Shown here piece after piece: positions 27,759 to 38,067 of a DNA stretch of 46,068 nucleotides. Every line of letters starts with the position of its first letter. Position 1 is the first letter of the stretch. A program made the position numbers and the translations under genes. Below the pieces are notes generated by a model that saw only the letters and a program-made list of their open reading frames with translations, searched no databases and was not told the DNA's origin. The stretch is from Aurantiochytrium sp. KH105 (lineage: Eukaryota; Sar; Bigyra; Thraustochytrida; Thraustochytriidae), in NCBI GenBank assembly GCA_003116975.1, contig BGKB01000288.1, positions 1 to 46,068 on the forward strand. The letters run 5' to 3'.

Positions 27759-28892
27759 ATGGCGCCTCCCTGGCAGAACGCGAAGGCGACGGCCATGGCG
27801 GCGATGGCGGCGGCGGAGACGGCGACGGCGATGGCGGCGGCGGCGCAGACGCTGAAGGGCCACGACGACCGCGTGTGGCACGTGGCGTGGTCGCCGTGCG
27901 GGAAGCTGCTGGCGAGCTGCGGCGCGGACAAGTCGATTCGGGTGTGGGCGAAGAGCCCCAAGGCCCCCGGCGCAGCGGGCGGCGCGGCGGCCGCCTCGCC
28001 CGCGGAGGACGAGTGGCTGTGCGTGGCGACGCTCGAGGACACGCAGTCCAGAACTGTCCGCTCGTGCGAGTTTTCGCCCTGCGGATCGTACCTGGCGGCG
28101 GCAAGCTTTGACGCGACAGTGGTCATCTGGCAGCGCGGCCACCGCGAGGCCGACGATGGCTCGGGCGCCATCGAGGAGTGGGAGTGCGTCAGCGTGCTCG
28201 AAGGCCATGAGAATGAGGTTAAATCGGTGGCTTGGAGCGCAGATGGCTCCATGATTGCAACCTGTAGCCGGGACAAGAGTATCTGGATCTGGGAGGCGCC
28301 ACCGGCAACTACTCCGCAGGCGCGCCTCCCTGAGGAAGATATTGAGTGTGAGTGCATCTCCGTGCTCACAGGTCACTCGCAAGATGTCAAGCACTTGCGC
28401 TGGCATCCAACAGAACCTGTTCTCTTTACAGCCTCCTATGATGATACTATCCGCGTCTGGGCAGAACAGGTGGACGATTGGGGCTGCGTCGAGGTCTTGC
28501 AGGGCCATACGAACACTGTGTGGGGCCTCTGTCTCGACAGCTCAGGCACTCGCATTGCATCCTGCAGCCAGGACTGCTCCGTTCGAATTTGGAGCCGCAG
28601 TGATAAGGGCACATGGGCGTGCGATAAGGTGCTCGACGAAATTCACGAACGCACAATTTTTTCTATTGATTGGAGTCGCGATGGTTCCCGCATTGCAACA
28701 GGTGCTGGAGATGACGCAATTGCTGTTCTTGAGGCATCGAGCGACGTCGTTGGCAGCGATTTTTCGGTCACGCGCAAGCTTCTTGCCGCTCATGATACCG
28801 ACGTCAACTGTGTTCGCTGGAACCCCCAAGATTCTCACATTCTGGCATCAGCAGGCGATGATGGCTTTGTCAAACTCTTTTTTTTGCCGTGA
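27759..28892 (+). CDS. CIAO1: Cytosolic iron-sulfur assembly protein CIAO1 (WD40)
   Basis: WD40 subunit of the cytosolic iron-sulfur targeting complex, which hands Fe-S clusters to nuclear and cytosolic apoproteins. 377 residues, one exon. Seven WD repeats form a single propeller. Diagnostic segments are GHENEVKSVAWSADGSM, ATCSRDKSIWIWE, TGHSQDVKHLRWHP, TASYDDTIRVW, GHTNTVWGLCLD, CSQDCSVRIW, and near the end HDTDVNCVRWNPQ with ASAGDDGFVKLF; these are shared with yeast Cia1 and human CIAO1. The first 30 residues are an Ala-rich low-complexity extension, so translation might also start at one of the later Met codons (13, 16, 25). It is a housekeeping gene and converges on the LRR gene. Confidence 0.93.
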   Translation: MAPPWQNAKATAMAAMAAAETATAMAAAAQTLKGHDDRVWHVAWSPCGKLLASCGADKSIRVWAKSPKAPGAAGGAAAASPAEDEWLCVATLEDTQSRTVRSCEFSPCGSYLAAASFDATVVIWQRGHREADDGSGAIEEWECVSVLEGHENEVKSVAWSADGSMIATCSRDKSIWIWEAPPATTPQARLPEEDIECECISVLTGHSQDVKHLRWHPTEPVLFTASYDDTIRVWAEQVDDWGCVEVLQGHTNTVWGLCLDSSGTRIASCSQDCSVRIWSRSDKGTWACDKVLDEIHERTIFSIDWSRDGSRIATGAGDDAIAVLEASSDVVGSDFSVTRKLLAAHDTDVNCVRWNPQDSHILASAGDDGFVKLFFLP

Positions 28893-29870
28893 TAGCTTTG
28901 TATTGATTCTGAAGAAGTTGTGAAAAAACTATCGAAATTTTTTAAAACGTACGCTTATCACGATTACCAAAAGTCTATCGTTCGTTTGTGGAAAGAGAGA
29001 ATACTCGAAAGGAGAAAGTATATCCAGTATGCTTGGCCAGGGATGTGTGGACCTGCAGTCAATTTGACGACTGTCCCTACATACATGCGACTATCTGATC
29101 TTAGGGGGAAGTGCTCACGACAACAAAAAATATCTGTTCAGGGCACCAATTATTTTGAAGTGCGAAGCTTTTGGCCAGCTCCTTAGAACAAGGGAATACT
29201 CTGTGGGGTAAAAACCCCGCAGCCTGAAGTGCGTTTTGCTTCGCTTGTCTCGCCAAGAACGGAGTTTATCGGAAGGTGGCTTCCAAATCAGATGGCGCCG
29301 TTCTGTTGCACTACCAGCGCTGGGACGACGCCGCAATTGTCTAAATTCTGCACAAGTTTGCATCCGGATAATAAGTCAGTTCTCCAAACGCACGTTTACC
29401 AGTGCTCAAAGGCACTTCAGGAAGCTTCTCGAGGGCCTTCTTCACGTTTGCTCAAGGAGAGGGCCGATTTAGATCAAGGCTTGTCATGGTGACTTAAAGT
29501 TGACGCTCCTGGGCGCGAGGTTGAATCGGAACTCCGAAGCTGAAGTGGATGTTGAATTAGAATTTGAACTAAATGTTGGTGTTGGAGTTGCAATTGAAGA
29601 TGAAGTCAAACTTCACATTCAGTTTCTTTTGGGCACTTAGGACATTGATTATCTCTTCGCGCTCACCCCTTCCGCTGATGCATGCGATAGAATCATGACC
29701 TGGACTTAGAATGTCTCACGGACTGGCAACAACGGCGCCTTTGGCGTTGTCGTCGGCCTCGGTCTTGGCCGCGCGACGGCGGCGACGGATGAAGACAGCG
29801 GCAAACAAACGCACCAGCCAGACGACCCACGATACGCGCCAGCGACCCGTCAACACAGTGGTGGCACTCG
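28893..29870. other. Intergenic region with a relic of the LRR gene's 3' end
   Basis: About 980 bases between the CIAO1 stop and the LRR gene stop. 28,893-29,700 is A/T-rich and holds no supported gene; some GAAGTTGAAT-type purine-rich sequence lies at 29,518-29,620. Positions 29,742-29,848 are a degenerate second copy of the LRR gene's membrane-tail coding sequence. Confidence 0.6.
29742..29848 (-). pseudogene. Degenerate duplicate of the LRR gene's membrane-tail coding segment
   Basis: Aligns by eye with 29,976-30,085, which codes for the membrane segment and juxtamembrane tail. Both read, on the minus strand, ATCGTGG, CTGGCTGGTGCG, TTTGCCGCTGTC, then GCGACCAAG or GCGGCCAAG and GAGGCC. The second copy lacks 14 bases within the membrane-coding part, shifting frame, and lies beyond the stop codon. 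In its own shifted frame it would read LFAAVFIRRRRRAAKTEA and reach a stop, so use as an alternative tail is possible but not shown. Confidence 0.7.
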
Positions 29871-31922
29871 TTAATCGCTGACGGCTCGGCCGTAGGGGAC
29901 TGCGGTGGGGATTGCGTCTGGTGCGTAGGGGATTGCGTCTGGTGCGTAGGGGATTGCGTCTGGTGCGTAGGAGACCGCTTTGGCCTCGGCCTTGGTCGCG
30001 CGATCGCGGGGACCGATGACGACAGCGGCAAACACGAAGGCGGCCACGAACGCACCAGCCAGAGGGGCCACGATATGCGCCAGCGGCGTAGCCGAAGCCG
30101 ACGAGTCATCCTCGGTCGTAGGGGACGGCGTTTGACACGCGTCGAATTCTCCTTTTCCTTCATAGGGCCTGAACCGCCCGGTGAGGGAGGCAGGAAGAAC
30201 TGGCTGTGGCCCGCAGAGAGGAACGTCATCAATATCCCTGCTCATCGGAAATGTGTTAGCTTTCTTGCATTGCTAACATCTCGCGAAGGACTTACAAAGA
30301 GGTCAGATTTGTCATGTCACTGACCGCTTGAGGAAGCTTCGTAAGATCTGTGTCGGCGATGTTCCTGTTCGATTGATGTGAGTACTCTGATGTTTGCTTC
30401 TGGTGAGCGATTACGTTGAACGTACAGTAATTGGAGCTGAGTGAGCGCGAACAGACTTTCGGGAAGGGAGGTGAGGGGGTTGCTATTCACGTTTCTATAA
30501 CGCCAACGAGAGTGTTAGTTCGTTTCCAGCGGTTCGTTCGTGGGGTACTTTACTGCCTTGTCATCTCGATGACATCATCTGACTTACAGGTAACTAAGTT
30601 TGGTAAGTCCCGAAATGCTCTCGGGAAGAGACGTGAGCTGATTGCTGTGGGTATCTCTGTTATTGCTCGCGTTCAAGTGTAAGAGTCATCTTTCTAATAG
30701 TCCAGGACAACGGCCAGCTTTCGCCACTTTCACGTACAAGTCAGTCAGTTTGGTCAGAGCCCCAATCGAAGAGGGCAGTTCCATGAGGTTGTTCTGGTCG
30801 ACATATCTGCAATGAGGTATTGTTCGAAAAGCGAACGTTAATGGCAACTCTTTTAGACCTCGTCAGCCATTCGATGACATCATCTGACTTACAGTTCGGT
30901 AAGTTCTGACAGTCCCGAAATGCTCTCGGGTAGGAACGTGAGCTGGTTGCCGTGGAACCACCTGTTGTGCTTCTGCTCGTGAGTATGCATGGACCTTTTT
31001 GCAGTCGAAAGCACGGCCAGTTTTGGCCACTTTCACGTACACGTATGTCAGCTCGGTCAAAGCCCCAATCGAAGAGGGCAATGTCGTAAGCTTGTTATCT
31101 GAAACATATCTGCAGTAGTTTTTGTTGAAAAAACACAGGTCAGTGGCAACTCATTAGGTCTCGTCAACCATTCGATGATATCATCTGACTTACAGATTGG
31201 TAAGTTTGGAAAGTCCCGAAATGCTCTCCGGGAGAGACGTGAGCTCGTTGGTGTTGAAAGATCTGTTTTGCTCGCGTTTTCAAGTGTAAGGGTCATCTTC
31301 CTAATACTCTAAGACCACGGTCAGCTTTGACCACTTTCACGTACAAGTCAGTCAGGTTGGTCAGTGACCCAATCGAAGAGGGCAATTCCGTGAGCTTGTT
31401 GAAGTTGGCATTTCTGCAACATGGTATTTTTGAAACAGCGTATGTTAGTTACAACTCTTTTAGGTCTCGCCGCATCGGTGATCTTGATGCACGTACAGGC
31501 CCCAAAGACTTGTGAGCTGGCCAATAAATCCAGAGATAGCCGTCAGCCCATTTGACCTCAGATCGCTACGATTTTAGACGGATTGATTAGTATTCCTTGC
31601 CAGCACTCTGCAACGAAGAAACTTACAGGTACGTGAGCGAGGTCAAGGAGGAAAGGGCAGGCTCGAAAACGTCAGCGTTATTGCCTTCGGCAATTCTGTT
31701 GCCGCAGTCAGCATGAAGCGACGAGCCGCCACAAGGGGAAGGGGAGCAGCTGCAAGTTGCGCCACTCGTCAAGGCTGAGGCACAAAGAACGACCACCAGG
31801 AGCAGCAAACGTCGAAGAATCATCGCGACCACGCCGTACTTGCTTGAAGAGGACCAATTCGAGCTCCTGTTGGCGTCTGGACCGACAGTGAGGGCGTGCG
31901 TCTGTTGCGGGTCTGCTGCCAT
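29871..31922 (-). CDS. Membrane leucine-rich-repeat protein, one exon per repeat
   Basis: Rebuilt with eleven exons: 31922-31627, 31565-31497, 31413-31345, 31262-31194, 31109-31041, 30961-30893, 30806-30738, 30656-30588, 30494-30426, 30364-30296, 30237-29871. The ten introns (58-93 bp) are all GT-AG and phase 2. Product: 427 residues. The start ATG at 31922 leads to a hydrophobic signal segment after Met34 (MILRRLLLLVVVLCASALTSG), then a Cys-rich cap. Exons 2-10 are each exactly 69 bp and encode one 23-residue repeat of the form LxxNxLTxLPxSIGxLTxLTxL. The last exon codes a linker, a membrane segment (HIVAPLAGAFVAAFVFAAVVIG), a basic stretch and three YAPDAIP repeats. The design suits a surface recognition or adhesion receptor. 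No kinase domain is present. The ligand is unknown. Confidence 0.9.
29907..29969. repeat. 21-bp tandem repeat encoding YAPDAIP
   Basis: Three direct copies of a 21-base unit in the last exon of the LRR gene. Each encodes the seven residues YAPDAIP in the cytosolic tail. Confidence 0.88.
30495..31413. repeat. Three ~304-bp tandem units, each two LRR exons plus two introns
   Basis: Units are 31,413-31,110 (304 bp), 31,109-30,807 (303 bp) and 30,806-30,495 (312 bp). Within each, the first exon codes a LPSSIG-type repeat and is followed by an intron starting GTACGTGAAAGTGG. The second codes a LPESISGL-type repeat and is followed by an intron starting GTAAGTCAGATGAT. Both exons and introns are clearly related between units, which shows whole-segment duplication. 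Confidence 0.88.
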
Positions 31923-33941
31923 ACCTTCTCATTTACCGGTGTATCTCGAACTCTGAGACTTGGCGCCAATAAGCGGGGGTTAGCTTCCAATCATCGGACA
32001 CCGGGCGCCCCGCGGCCCGCCCGGAATGACAAATACTTTCTAGAGTCCTCGAGATGTGACGTTGGGTTACCACTTCGTGCGCGCCCTGCCTTCCTACTTA
32101 CCACCGTGACTGGGCCGCCCCCGCCTCTTCCAGCTTGCCTCTCCGTGCTGGAGCCGAAATTCCCTCGCTTGCGAATGAATCAGTGGCAGTGGGAGGGAGA
32201 GGGCGAGTTAGGAAGCGTCCGGCAGTGCTGCGCAGCTGCTGCAGCTGCTTGCAGTGCGTCTACAACTGGCTGCTGCGTGCTGGCAGTGGCTGGTGTCGCT
32301 GGTCGTCATGGTCGCAGTGCTGGTGCTGGTCGTCTCCCTCCCTCGTTCGTTCGTTCGTGACTGTGACTGTGCGTGTGTATTGACGGCCAAGGCTGCTAGC
32401 TGCTGCTGCTGCTGAGTCAGCACGTGCATCGCGCTGGATCGTGCACTGCGCACGCGCGTGCGGTTCTCGTTCCTGGCTGTTCTTGGCTAGGGCGTAAGGG
32501 GCGAATGTATGACCCCGAGGCCGTCCCAAAGACCGCCGCGAGATGGCCGCTGCTGCTCGTCGCCTCGCGCGCCTCCTATCGCGACAAACCCAGCCTGGAG
32601 CCGACAGCTGGTGGCTGCCTGGTGGCCGCCCGCGCGTGATGAGGAGACTGGCCGCTGCGCTGGTTGCTGCGACGTACGCTGGCTGCTGCGACGCACGAGA
32701 GAAAAAAGCTAGGGGGGGGTGGCGAAGCCTTTATGACAGACATTCTATGTGAAGTGGGCGGAATCATCATCTTCGTTTCTCACTGTCAATCGGCGATGTG
32801 TCACTTGGGTGTTCAAAGCTTGTCTTTGAGGCCAGAGCGACCGCAGCAACAAAGGTATTTCGACGAGAGCATTGTTGGTGTGACGAGAGCGTTAAAGGCC
32901 AGCCGCGAAATGAGCACACGCACTTTTTTCCCTCCACCAAGGATCAGAATTATGATGGTCGTAGCGATGATAAGCACATCCTCTAGAGCAGTGGCAAGCA
33001 TTCACCCTTGATACTTCTCTCGGGCCAAGCAGGCTGGCCAGGCTACCTTGTGGGCCACGCAAATGACTTAAGCATCAGGTGCTAGCTTGCAGCGCTGCGA
33101 GCTGCTGCTGTTTGATGTGCATGTGTCAAAATCCAAGCCAGCCAAGTGTTTCATTCGCGCGCTGCAAAGTGAAAATCCCGCGGGGCTGAATACCCAGCGA
33201 TCTGAAGTGCGTTTGAAGTACGAGCTGCAATCTGAAACCTTTCTCGAAAAAAAAAACTGGCATAGAAGTAACGCAAGAGAAAATTTCCTTTCTCTCTAAG
33301 CGTGGAAGTAGTCTCCATAGAATAAGGGCTTGTTGTCGTAGAAGATGCACATTTCTCTTTCGAGTCGTACCTTCATGAGAGGCAAGGCATTGAATTGGTG
33401 CTTGCTTCGCTATATTCTTGGTTGACCTTGGGCCACTTGCAAAGGTAAGGGGAGTTTCGTTCGGTGTGGAACTGTTTCCCATGGCATCGAATCACTGTAG
33501 GGGACAATTTTGAGAGGATTCGAGTATGCGGCTCTATTGTAGAAGCTGACTTTGTAACAAGGCGAGATTCTAAAGTTCGCGAACGCATCCTGAAGAAATT
33601 TGCCTTCCCCTGTGGCATCTTTTCTGAGACAGGTTTCACCAGAGCTTTGAAAGCTCGTGCTCTCGAGGAAACAATTCTCGCGACGAAACCGTCTGTGCTT
33701 AAAGTGAAAGCGAGATAAGCCTTGGCCAGCCAGACCATTCCCGGCTAGTCGTCTTTCGCGATCGCTGAGGTCGATGCTTGATCAAGGTTGCTATGCTATC
33801 GTTGCCAGGGGCAGTGGAGCTCGGAGAGGCTTCGAGTGTGACTTAATCTCCCGCCATGGCACTAATCGTACGTGTAAGCCTAATACGGCGTCGGTGCACG
33901 TAAAAAAATGTAGTCCCAAATCGACGATTCGCTTGTAGAGG
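31923..33941. other. 2 kb divergent gap with no supported gene
   Basis: Lies between the LRR gene start and the deaminase start. The left half has CTG/CAG-rich simple sequence (32,220-32,420) and a CGTT run (32,344-32,357). The right half (32,800-33,900) is closer to average composition but shows no frame with recognisable similarity. Promoters and leaders of both genes are expected. An undetected small gene cannot be excluded. Confidence 0.45.
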
Positions 33942-34786
33942 ATGGCCAGGGCCGCCGCGACGGCGCTCTCAGCGCTGTCCGCGCAGGACCAGCGCGGCTT
34001 GGAGCTCGCCGTCGAGGCGCGCACACTGGGCACGTGTGCGCCCAAGGCTGGCAACGACATGTAGGTGGCTGGATTGGCGGTGCGGCTGGCGAGGTGGGTT
34101 GGGTGGAGACAGAGGGCGATCTCCTGGCGACGACGTTTGCTTGCAAGAGAGGCACCGCACGCGTGCGAGCTCGGGCTGGCCATGTGCAGGTCTAGACACC
34201 ATGCACGCACACGCGTGCTGTGCGCTCTTCTTTGGTTTGGAATACCTGCTCATTTTTGAATCAGGGGACGAGTCCGGGCTGACGAACGAGCAAGCGTTGT
34301 GCGCGCAACAGGGGGGCTGTTGTCCTCGATAACAAAGGCCAAGTCCTCGTCTGGGGCTTTGCGAGAAGTATGCGTCGCGATGCACAAAGCGGCGCGATTG
34401 ACCTCCACGCTGAGGCAGATTGCATCACTCAGGCAGCCCGGCGAGGCATTCCCTTGGAAGGAAAGGCCATCTACATCACGTCGGCACCCTGCGCAAGATG
34501 TCTGCCTCTCATTCTTGGCGCTGGCATTGTCCGTATTTTTCATAGCGATCCCTTGACCAAGTACATTGGGAAACACAATGAGCAGTGGGCGCGCCAGCTT
34601 CTCATCGACTCAAAATGTGAACTTTTCGAAGATATCGAGCGTCCCTCGTACAAGCAGATTGCTGTCAACACAAGGACGCTCGCGCCACGGGAAGCCGCAG
34701 TGGAGGAGCGCATCGACCTTGAAAAGTTAGTGCCAAGAAAGAAGCGTCGCATTACTGATGTACCAGACAAAGAAGAAGCCCCGTGA
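33942..34786 (+). CDS. CMP/dCMP-type deaminase domain protein (two exons)
   Basis: Predicted zinc-dependent nucleotide or base deaminase. Model: exon 1 33942-34060, intron 34061-34290 (230 bp, phase 2), exon 2 34291-34786; 204 residues. The start is the first ATG after an in-frame TAG at 33936. The zinc site is clear in exon 2: LHAEADCI (His-Ala-Glu) and APCARC (PCxxC), followed by LILGAGIVRIF, as in dCMP deaminase and RibD-like proteins. RGAVVLDNKGQVLVWGF gives the first core strands. Exon 1 is less certain: it supplies the helix QRGLELAVEARTLG, and the splice is chosen because only acceptors after 34282 avoid a stop. The tail is basic (PRKKRR), a possible nuclear signal. dCMP, CMP or another base could be the substrate. 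Confidence 0.75.
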
Positions 34787-34990
34787 CCGGGGATGCAAAC
34801 ATCTATTTGGTGGCGCAATTTGACGATACAAAGATGTTATGTTATGAGTATTTTACAGGGGCTTGGCCTACGTTGCTTTGCCATCGCACGCATGTAGAAG
34901 ATGTGAAAGAAAAGTAGAATGACAGCGACCTGATCACTCGCACGGCTGTCAGATTAGACTCTACGGAAAAGGAGGGTCATGACCTGTCTT

Positions 34991-37030
34991 TCAGCGGTGC
35001 AGTAGCCAACGCCAGACAGAGCTGCTCGTACTTGGTGTGCCGGAAACTGGTCCGCGCGCAGCCCTCGTGCCGAGCCCAGACTCGCAGTCCTCGCCTTGCT
35101 CGCCGGGTCTCGTGCGTCGTCCCGGGGGAGCGTCGCCAATGGCTGAAGCAGAGTGCGTTTTTTTAGAAAGTTGGACCAGATTCGAGGAACGATCCGCGAG
35201 CGAAGCAGACGAAGATGATAAGGCACGCGTAAATGGCGAGCGCGAGGAAGGCTTGGCCGTTTCGAGTCGATTTGTTGTTTCCAAACTATTACGTGACCCC
35301 TCGCCGACGACCGTGGCTGGATATTCAGTCCGAGTGAGAAAGTGACCACCGTCAATCGAATTGGCCGCGTCGTTGAGATTACTCTCGCCAGTACTGCGAT
35401 CCCTTTTCTTGGATATCGTTCGCTTCAGTCTTGACATGCGACCTTTCTCACGTGCCGGTACAGGTGGCGGCACCAAAGGTGCTGAAGGTGCCTTTGACGC
35501 CGAGGGTGGCGGCGCTGCTGGGGCCATTGGCGGAGGAATTGCGATGGCAGAGCTGGCCATAGAGGCCGGCGTGTTGTTCGCGGTATTTCCCCGCGCTTCA
35601 TGAGCTGCGCTTCCCATGGAGTCTACCAATGACGCAGAGACGGAGGCGGTGACGGAGGCGAGTATTGCAACAACCTGAGGGTCGATTGGCGCTGTGATGA
35701 CGTGCCCAAGATCGACGAGATGTGCAGATGGACGTTGGAGACTTGCCTCGTAGGCCTCTTTGACTTGGTCGACTGCAGCGCGCATGGCCTTGAACTCGCG
35801 ATCCCTCACGAGGTTGTACTCGAGCACGAGGAACATAAAGTGTCGAAAGGACTTGTGCAGAAAGTCCTCGGCATCCTGCTCATGGAGAATTTGCAAGCAG
35901 TGGTGGAACAGAATTGCGTACACGCGGAAAATGCGCGTGTAAACCTTTTGCACAATGTCGAGAAAGTCATCGGGAAATAGAACGTTTTCGTCGACGGGAA
36001 AATAAAGGCGGTTGTTCATCGTTGCCTCAACCCATCCCAAAACGTGCTGGACGTACTCTGGTCCGGACATTCGAACGGGCTTGCGCTTCGGTGCCCCCAG
36101 CGGAGCGGCCCAGCGATACTCGTAGTGAGGTGGAAAGCCTTGGCCAATTTCTGCGAAGCGCTCCTCGAGTTCTTCGCTACACATATCATACATGAGACAG
36201 ACCTCTTTGAAGAATTGAAACAGATTTGTCGCCAGCCATTCGTACGTTTCTTCACGTCGGCCAATCTCGCCCACGAGAAGAAGGGGCTCCTCCTCGGCAG
36301 TTTCGTCCACGACTTCGGGCTCCAGAGAGCTCGCGTCGGTGGATATCGTTGATTGCGAGTCACGCGATTCAGAGGGTACGAGTCTTGTGCGAAGGGATGT
36401 CTCTGGGCCTCTAAAGTTGCTTGCAGGTGAGGCATTTGGGTCTTGTTGGGTTCCGTCACGCGCGGTCCATATTGCTTCTTGTCGACTCTCTTGTTCGCCT
36501 TCTTCTCGATCTTTGTCGCCATCTTCTTGTCTGCTATCCTCATGATTGTGGGACGCAAAGGCTTTGTTGGCGTTCGTGGGGCAGACGCGATCCATTGCGT
36601 TGTCTGCATCTTCTTTGATAGTATAGGGGGGCTCCTTGGCAGCTTGACAAATGACACAGTTGACGGCGGCGCCGACGTCTTCATTGTTGTCTCCGCTCTC
36701 CAGTCCAAGTTCCTGCAGGCGATTGTGATGCAAGATGTGATTCCTGCGTACAGCCCAGGATGGCTTGGCCCTGGCTTTGGCCATGGAAGTCTTCGCTGTC
36801 GCCGCCGAGGCCTTGTTGAGCTTTTGCTTCCCCGCGGAGGACTTCATGCTCGCGGCGGGGCCGTCTGCATCGCATTGCTCACTCCTCGACTGCGCAAAGA
36901 CGATCACCTTGACAGGCAGCGAGGTGTCCTTTTCCTCCTCGAAGGCGACGCAACTTGTGGCCGCGAGGTCCTTGGCCTCAGCCTCAACAGCGAGCCGCGG
37001 GAGGGCGTCTTTTGCGTCGTCCTCGGCCAT
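34991..37030 (-). CDS. MOB-domain protein with long disordered flanks
   Basis: Related to MOB1 kinase activators, which bind NDR/LATS kinases in cell division and Hippo-type signalling. The start at 37030 gives 679 residues; an ATG at 37057 would add nine. Human MOB1 is about 216. The MOB domain covers about 263-425: YEWLATNLFQFFKEVCLMY, PHYEYRWAAP, PVRMSGPEYVQHVLGWVEA, LFPDDFLDIVQKVYTRIFRVYA, and KSFRHFMFLVLEYNL. MOB1 binds zinc with two Cys and two His; here the histidine positions appear to be Ile373 and Cys378 (by eye), and only one of the two Cys is seen. N-terminal 260 residues are acidic and low-complexity; the C-terminal 250 contain a basic KRTISKKRDRS block and Ser/Pro-rich sequence. 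A regulatory scaffold is likely. Confidence 0.88.
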   Translation of the reverse strand: MAEDDAKDALPRLAVEAEAKDLAATSCVAFEEEKDTSLPVKVIVFAQSRSEQCDADGPAASMKSSAGKQKLNKASAATAKTSMAKARAKPSWAVRRNHILHHNRLQELGLESGDNNEDVGAAVNCVICQAAKEPPYTIKEDADNAMDRVCPTNANKAFASHNHEDSRQEDGDKDREEGEQESRQEAIWTARDGTQQDPNASPASNFRGPETSLRTRLVPSESRDSQSTISTDASSLEPEVVDETAEEEPLLLVGEIGRREETYEWLATNLFQFFKEVCLMYDMCSEELEERFAEIGQGFPPHYEYRWAAPLGAPKRKPVRMSGPEYVQHVLGWVEATMNNRLYFPVDENVLFPDDFLDIVQKVYTRIFRVYAILFHHCLQILHEQDAEDFLHKSFRHFMFLVLEYNLVRDREFKAMRAAVDQVKEAYEASLQRPSAHLVDLGHVITAPIDPQVVAILASVTASVSASLVDSMGSAAHEARGNTANNTPASMASSAIAIPPPMAPAAPPPSASKAPSAPLVPPPVPAREKGRMSRLKRTISKKRDRSTGESNLNDAANSIDGGHFLTRTEYPATVVGEGSRNSLETTNRLETAKPSSRSPFTRALSSSSASLADRSSNLVQLSKKTHSASAIGDAPPGRRTRPGEQGEDCESGLGTRAARGPVSGTPSTSSSVWRWLLHR

Positions 37031-37995
37031 GCTCTCCTTTCGCGCCTCGCGCCCCACGCCGAAGCGGCCCGGGCTTCTGCGGCAGCTGCGGCCGCAAGCC
37101 AGGCGCCGCGCTCCCGCGCTCTCGCGTGCTAGCGCGCTTGCTTTGCTTCGGCCGGCGCGACCGAACCGGCCAGGCCCGGCTCCGCGCGGAGCCAGCCCTC
37201 GACCCCGGCCGGCTGGGCTGGGCTAGGCGAGGCTAGCCCCGCGTCCGCGCTCTGCCGCGCTCCTCGCCGCGCCCCGACCCACGCCGCGTCGCTGCCGCTG
37301 CAGACTGCGACCCGCGTCCCGCGCGGCGCGTGCAGCCCGCCGTGCACGCGCTGCACCGCGCCGCGCTCCGAGCACCGCCGCGCACTTCCTCCTCTCCTCC
37401 TCTCCGCTCCAGTCTTCGCCTGCGCAGGGCCAGGCCTCGCCTCGCCTCGCCTCGCCTCGGGGCCGCGGCGCGCGAGCGAGAGAGCGACCGAGCGCGCGAG
37501 CGCGGCCGCGCCGGGGAGTCAGAACGCGCGCCGCTCGATCGGCGTCTGCACGTTCGAGGGCGAAGAGGGACGAGCGACTAAAGGGATAGATACACGACGG
37601 GAGCTGCCGGCGATGTATGCAGAAAGTAGTATGGACGTATGAACGAACGTGCGTCTCGCTGCTCGCGCGAGCTTCGCGCTTCGAGCTTCTCGTGCGCGCG
37701 CGAGCGCGGACGGCTGGCGGTGCCGGCGAACGGCGCGAGGCGGCGCGCTCGTAGGCGCTGCGCTTGCGAGCGGCTCGCCCGGCGGTCACGCGAGGCGAGG
37801 CGGCGAATGGGGGAGAGACGCGACCCAGGCCTGTCGCGCGTTCGCGCGGGCGGGCAGGCGGGGCAGGCGGGGGCGCGGGCGAGCGCCTTCGCGTCTTTTC
37901 TGCCTTTGCGCGGGAGCAAGTGGCCGGCCTGGGCGGAGGCGGGAGCAGTACGGTCTCCGCTCGCTTCGCGCGCGCGGCTCTTGAGGCTGATGCAG

Positions 37996-38067
37996 GTCTG
38001 TCTGTGTCTGTCTGTCTGTGTGTCTGTCTGTCTGTGTGTCTGTCTGTCTGTCTGTGTCTCTGAGTCT
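37996..38067. repeat. TCTG tetranucleotide repeat
   Basis: A near-continuous TCTG run, interrupted by TG insertions. Confidence 0.85.

Noticed and set aside
27509..28508. Several long minus-strand frames over CIAO1
   Set aside because: Arg/Ala/His-rich shadows of a conserved WD40 gene.
30495..31413. Regularly spaced repeats that might suggest a CRISPR array
   Set aside because: The spacing is about 304 bp with coding LRR exons and GT-AG introns between, so it is a gene duplication, not an array.
33464..33718. 84-residue plus-strand frame before the deaminase
   Set aside because: No domain or splice link to the deaminase; length is within chance for this composition.
37223..37789. 188-residue minus-strand frame and other frames in the GC-rich gap
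   Set aside because: Composition is Arg/Ala/Ser only, with no domain; open frames are long by chance at this GC content.
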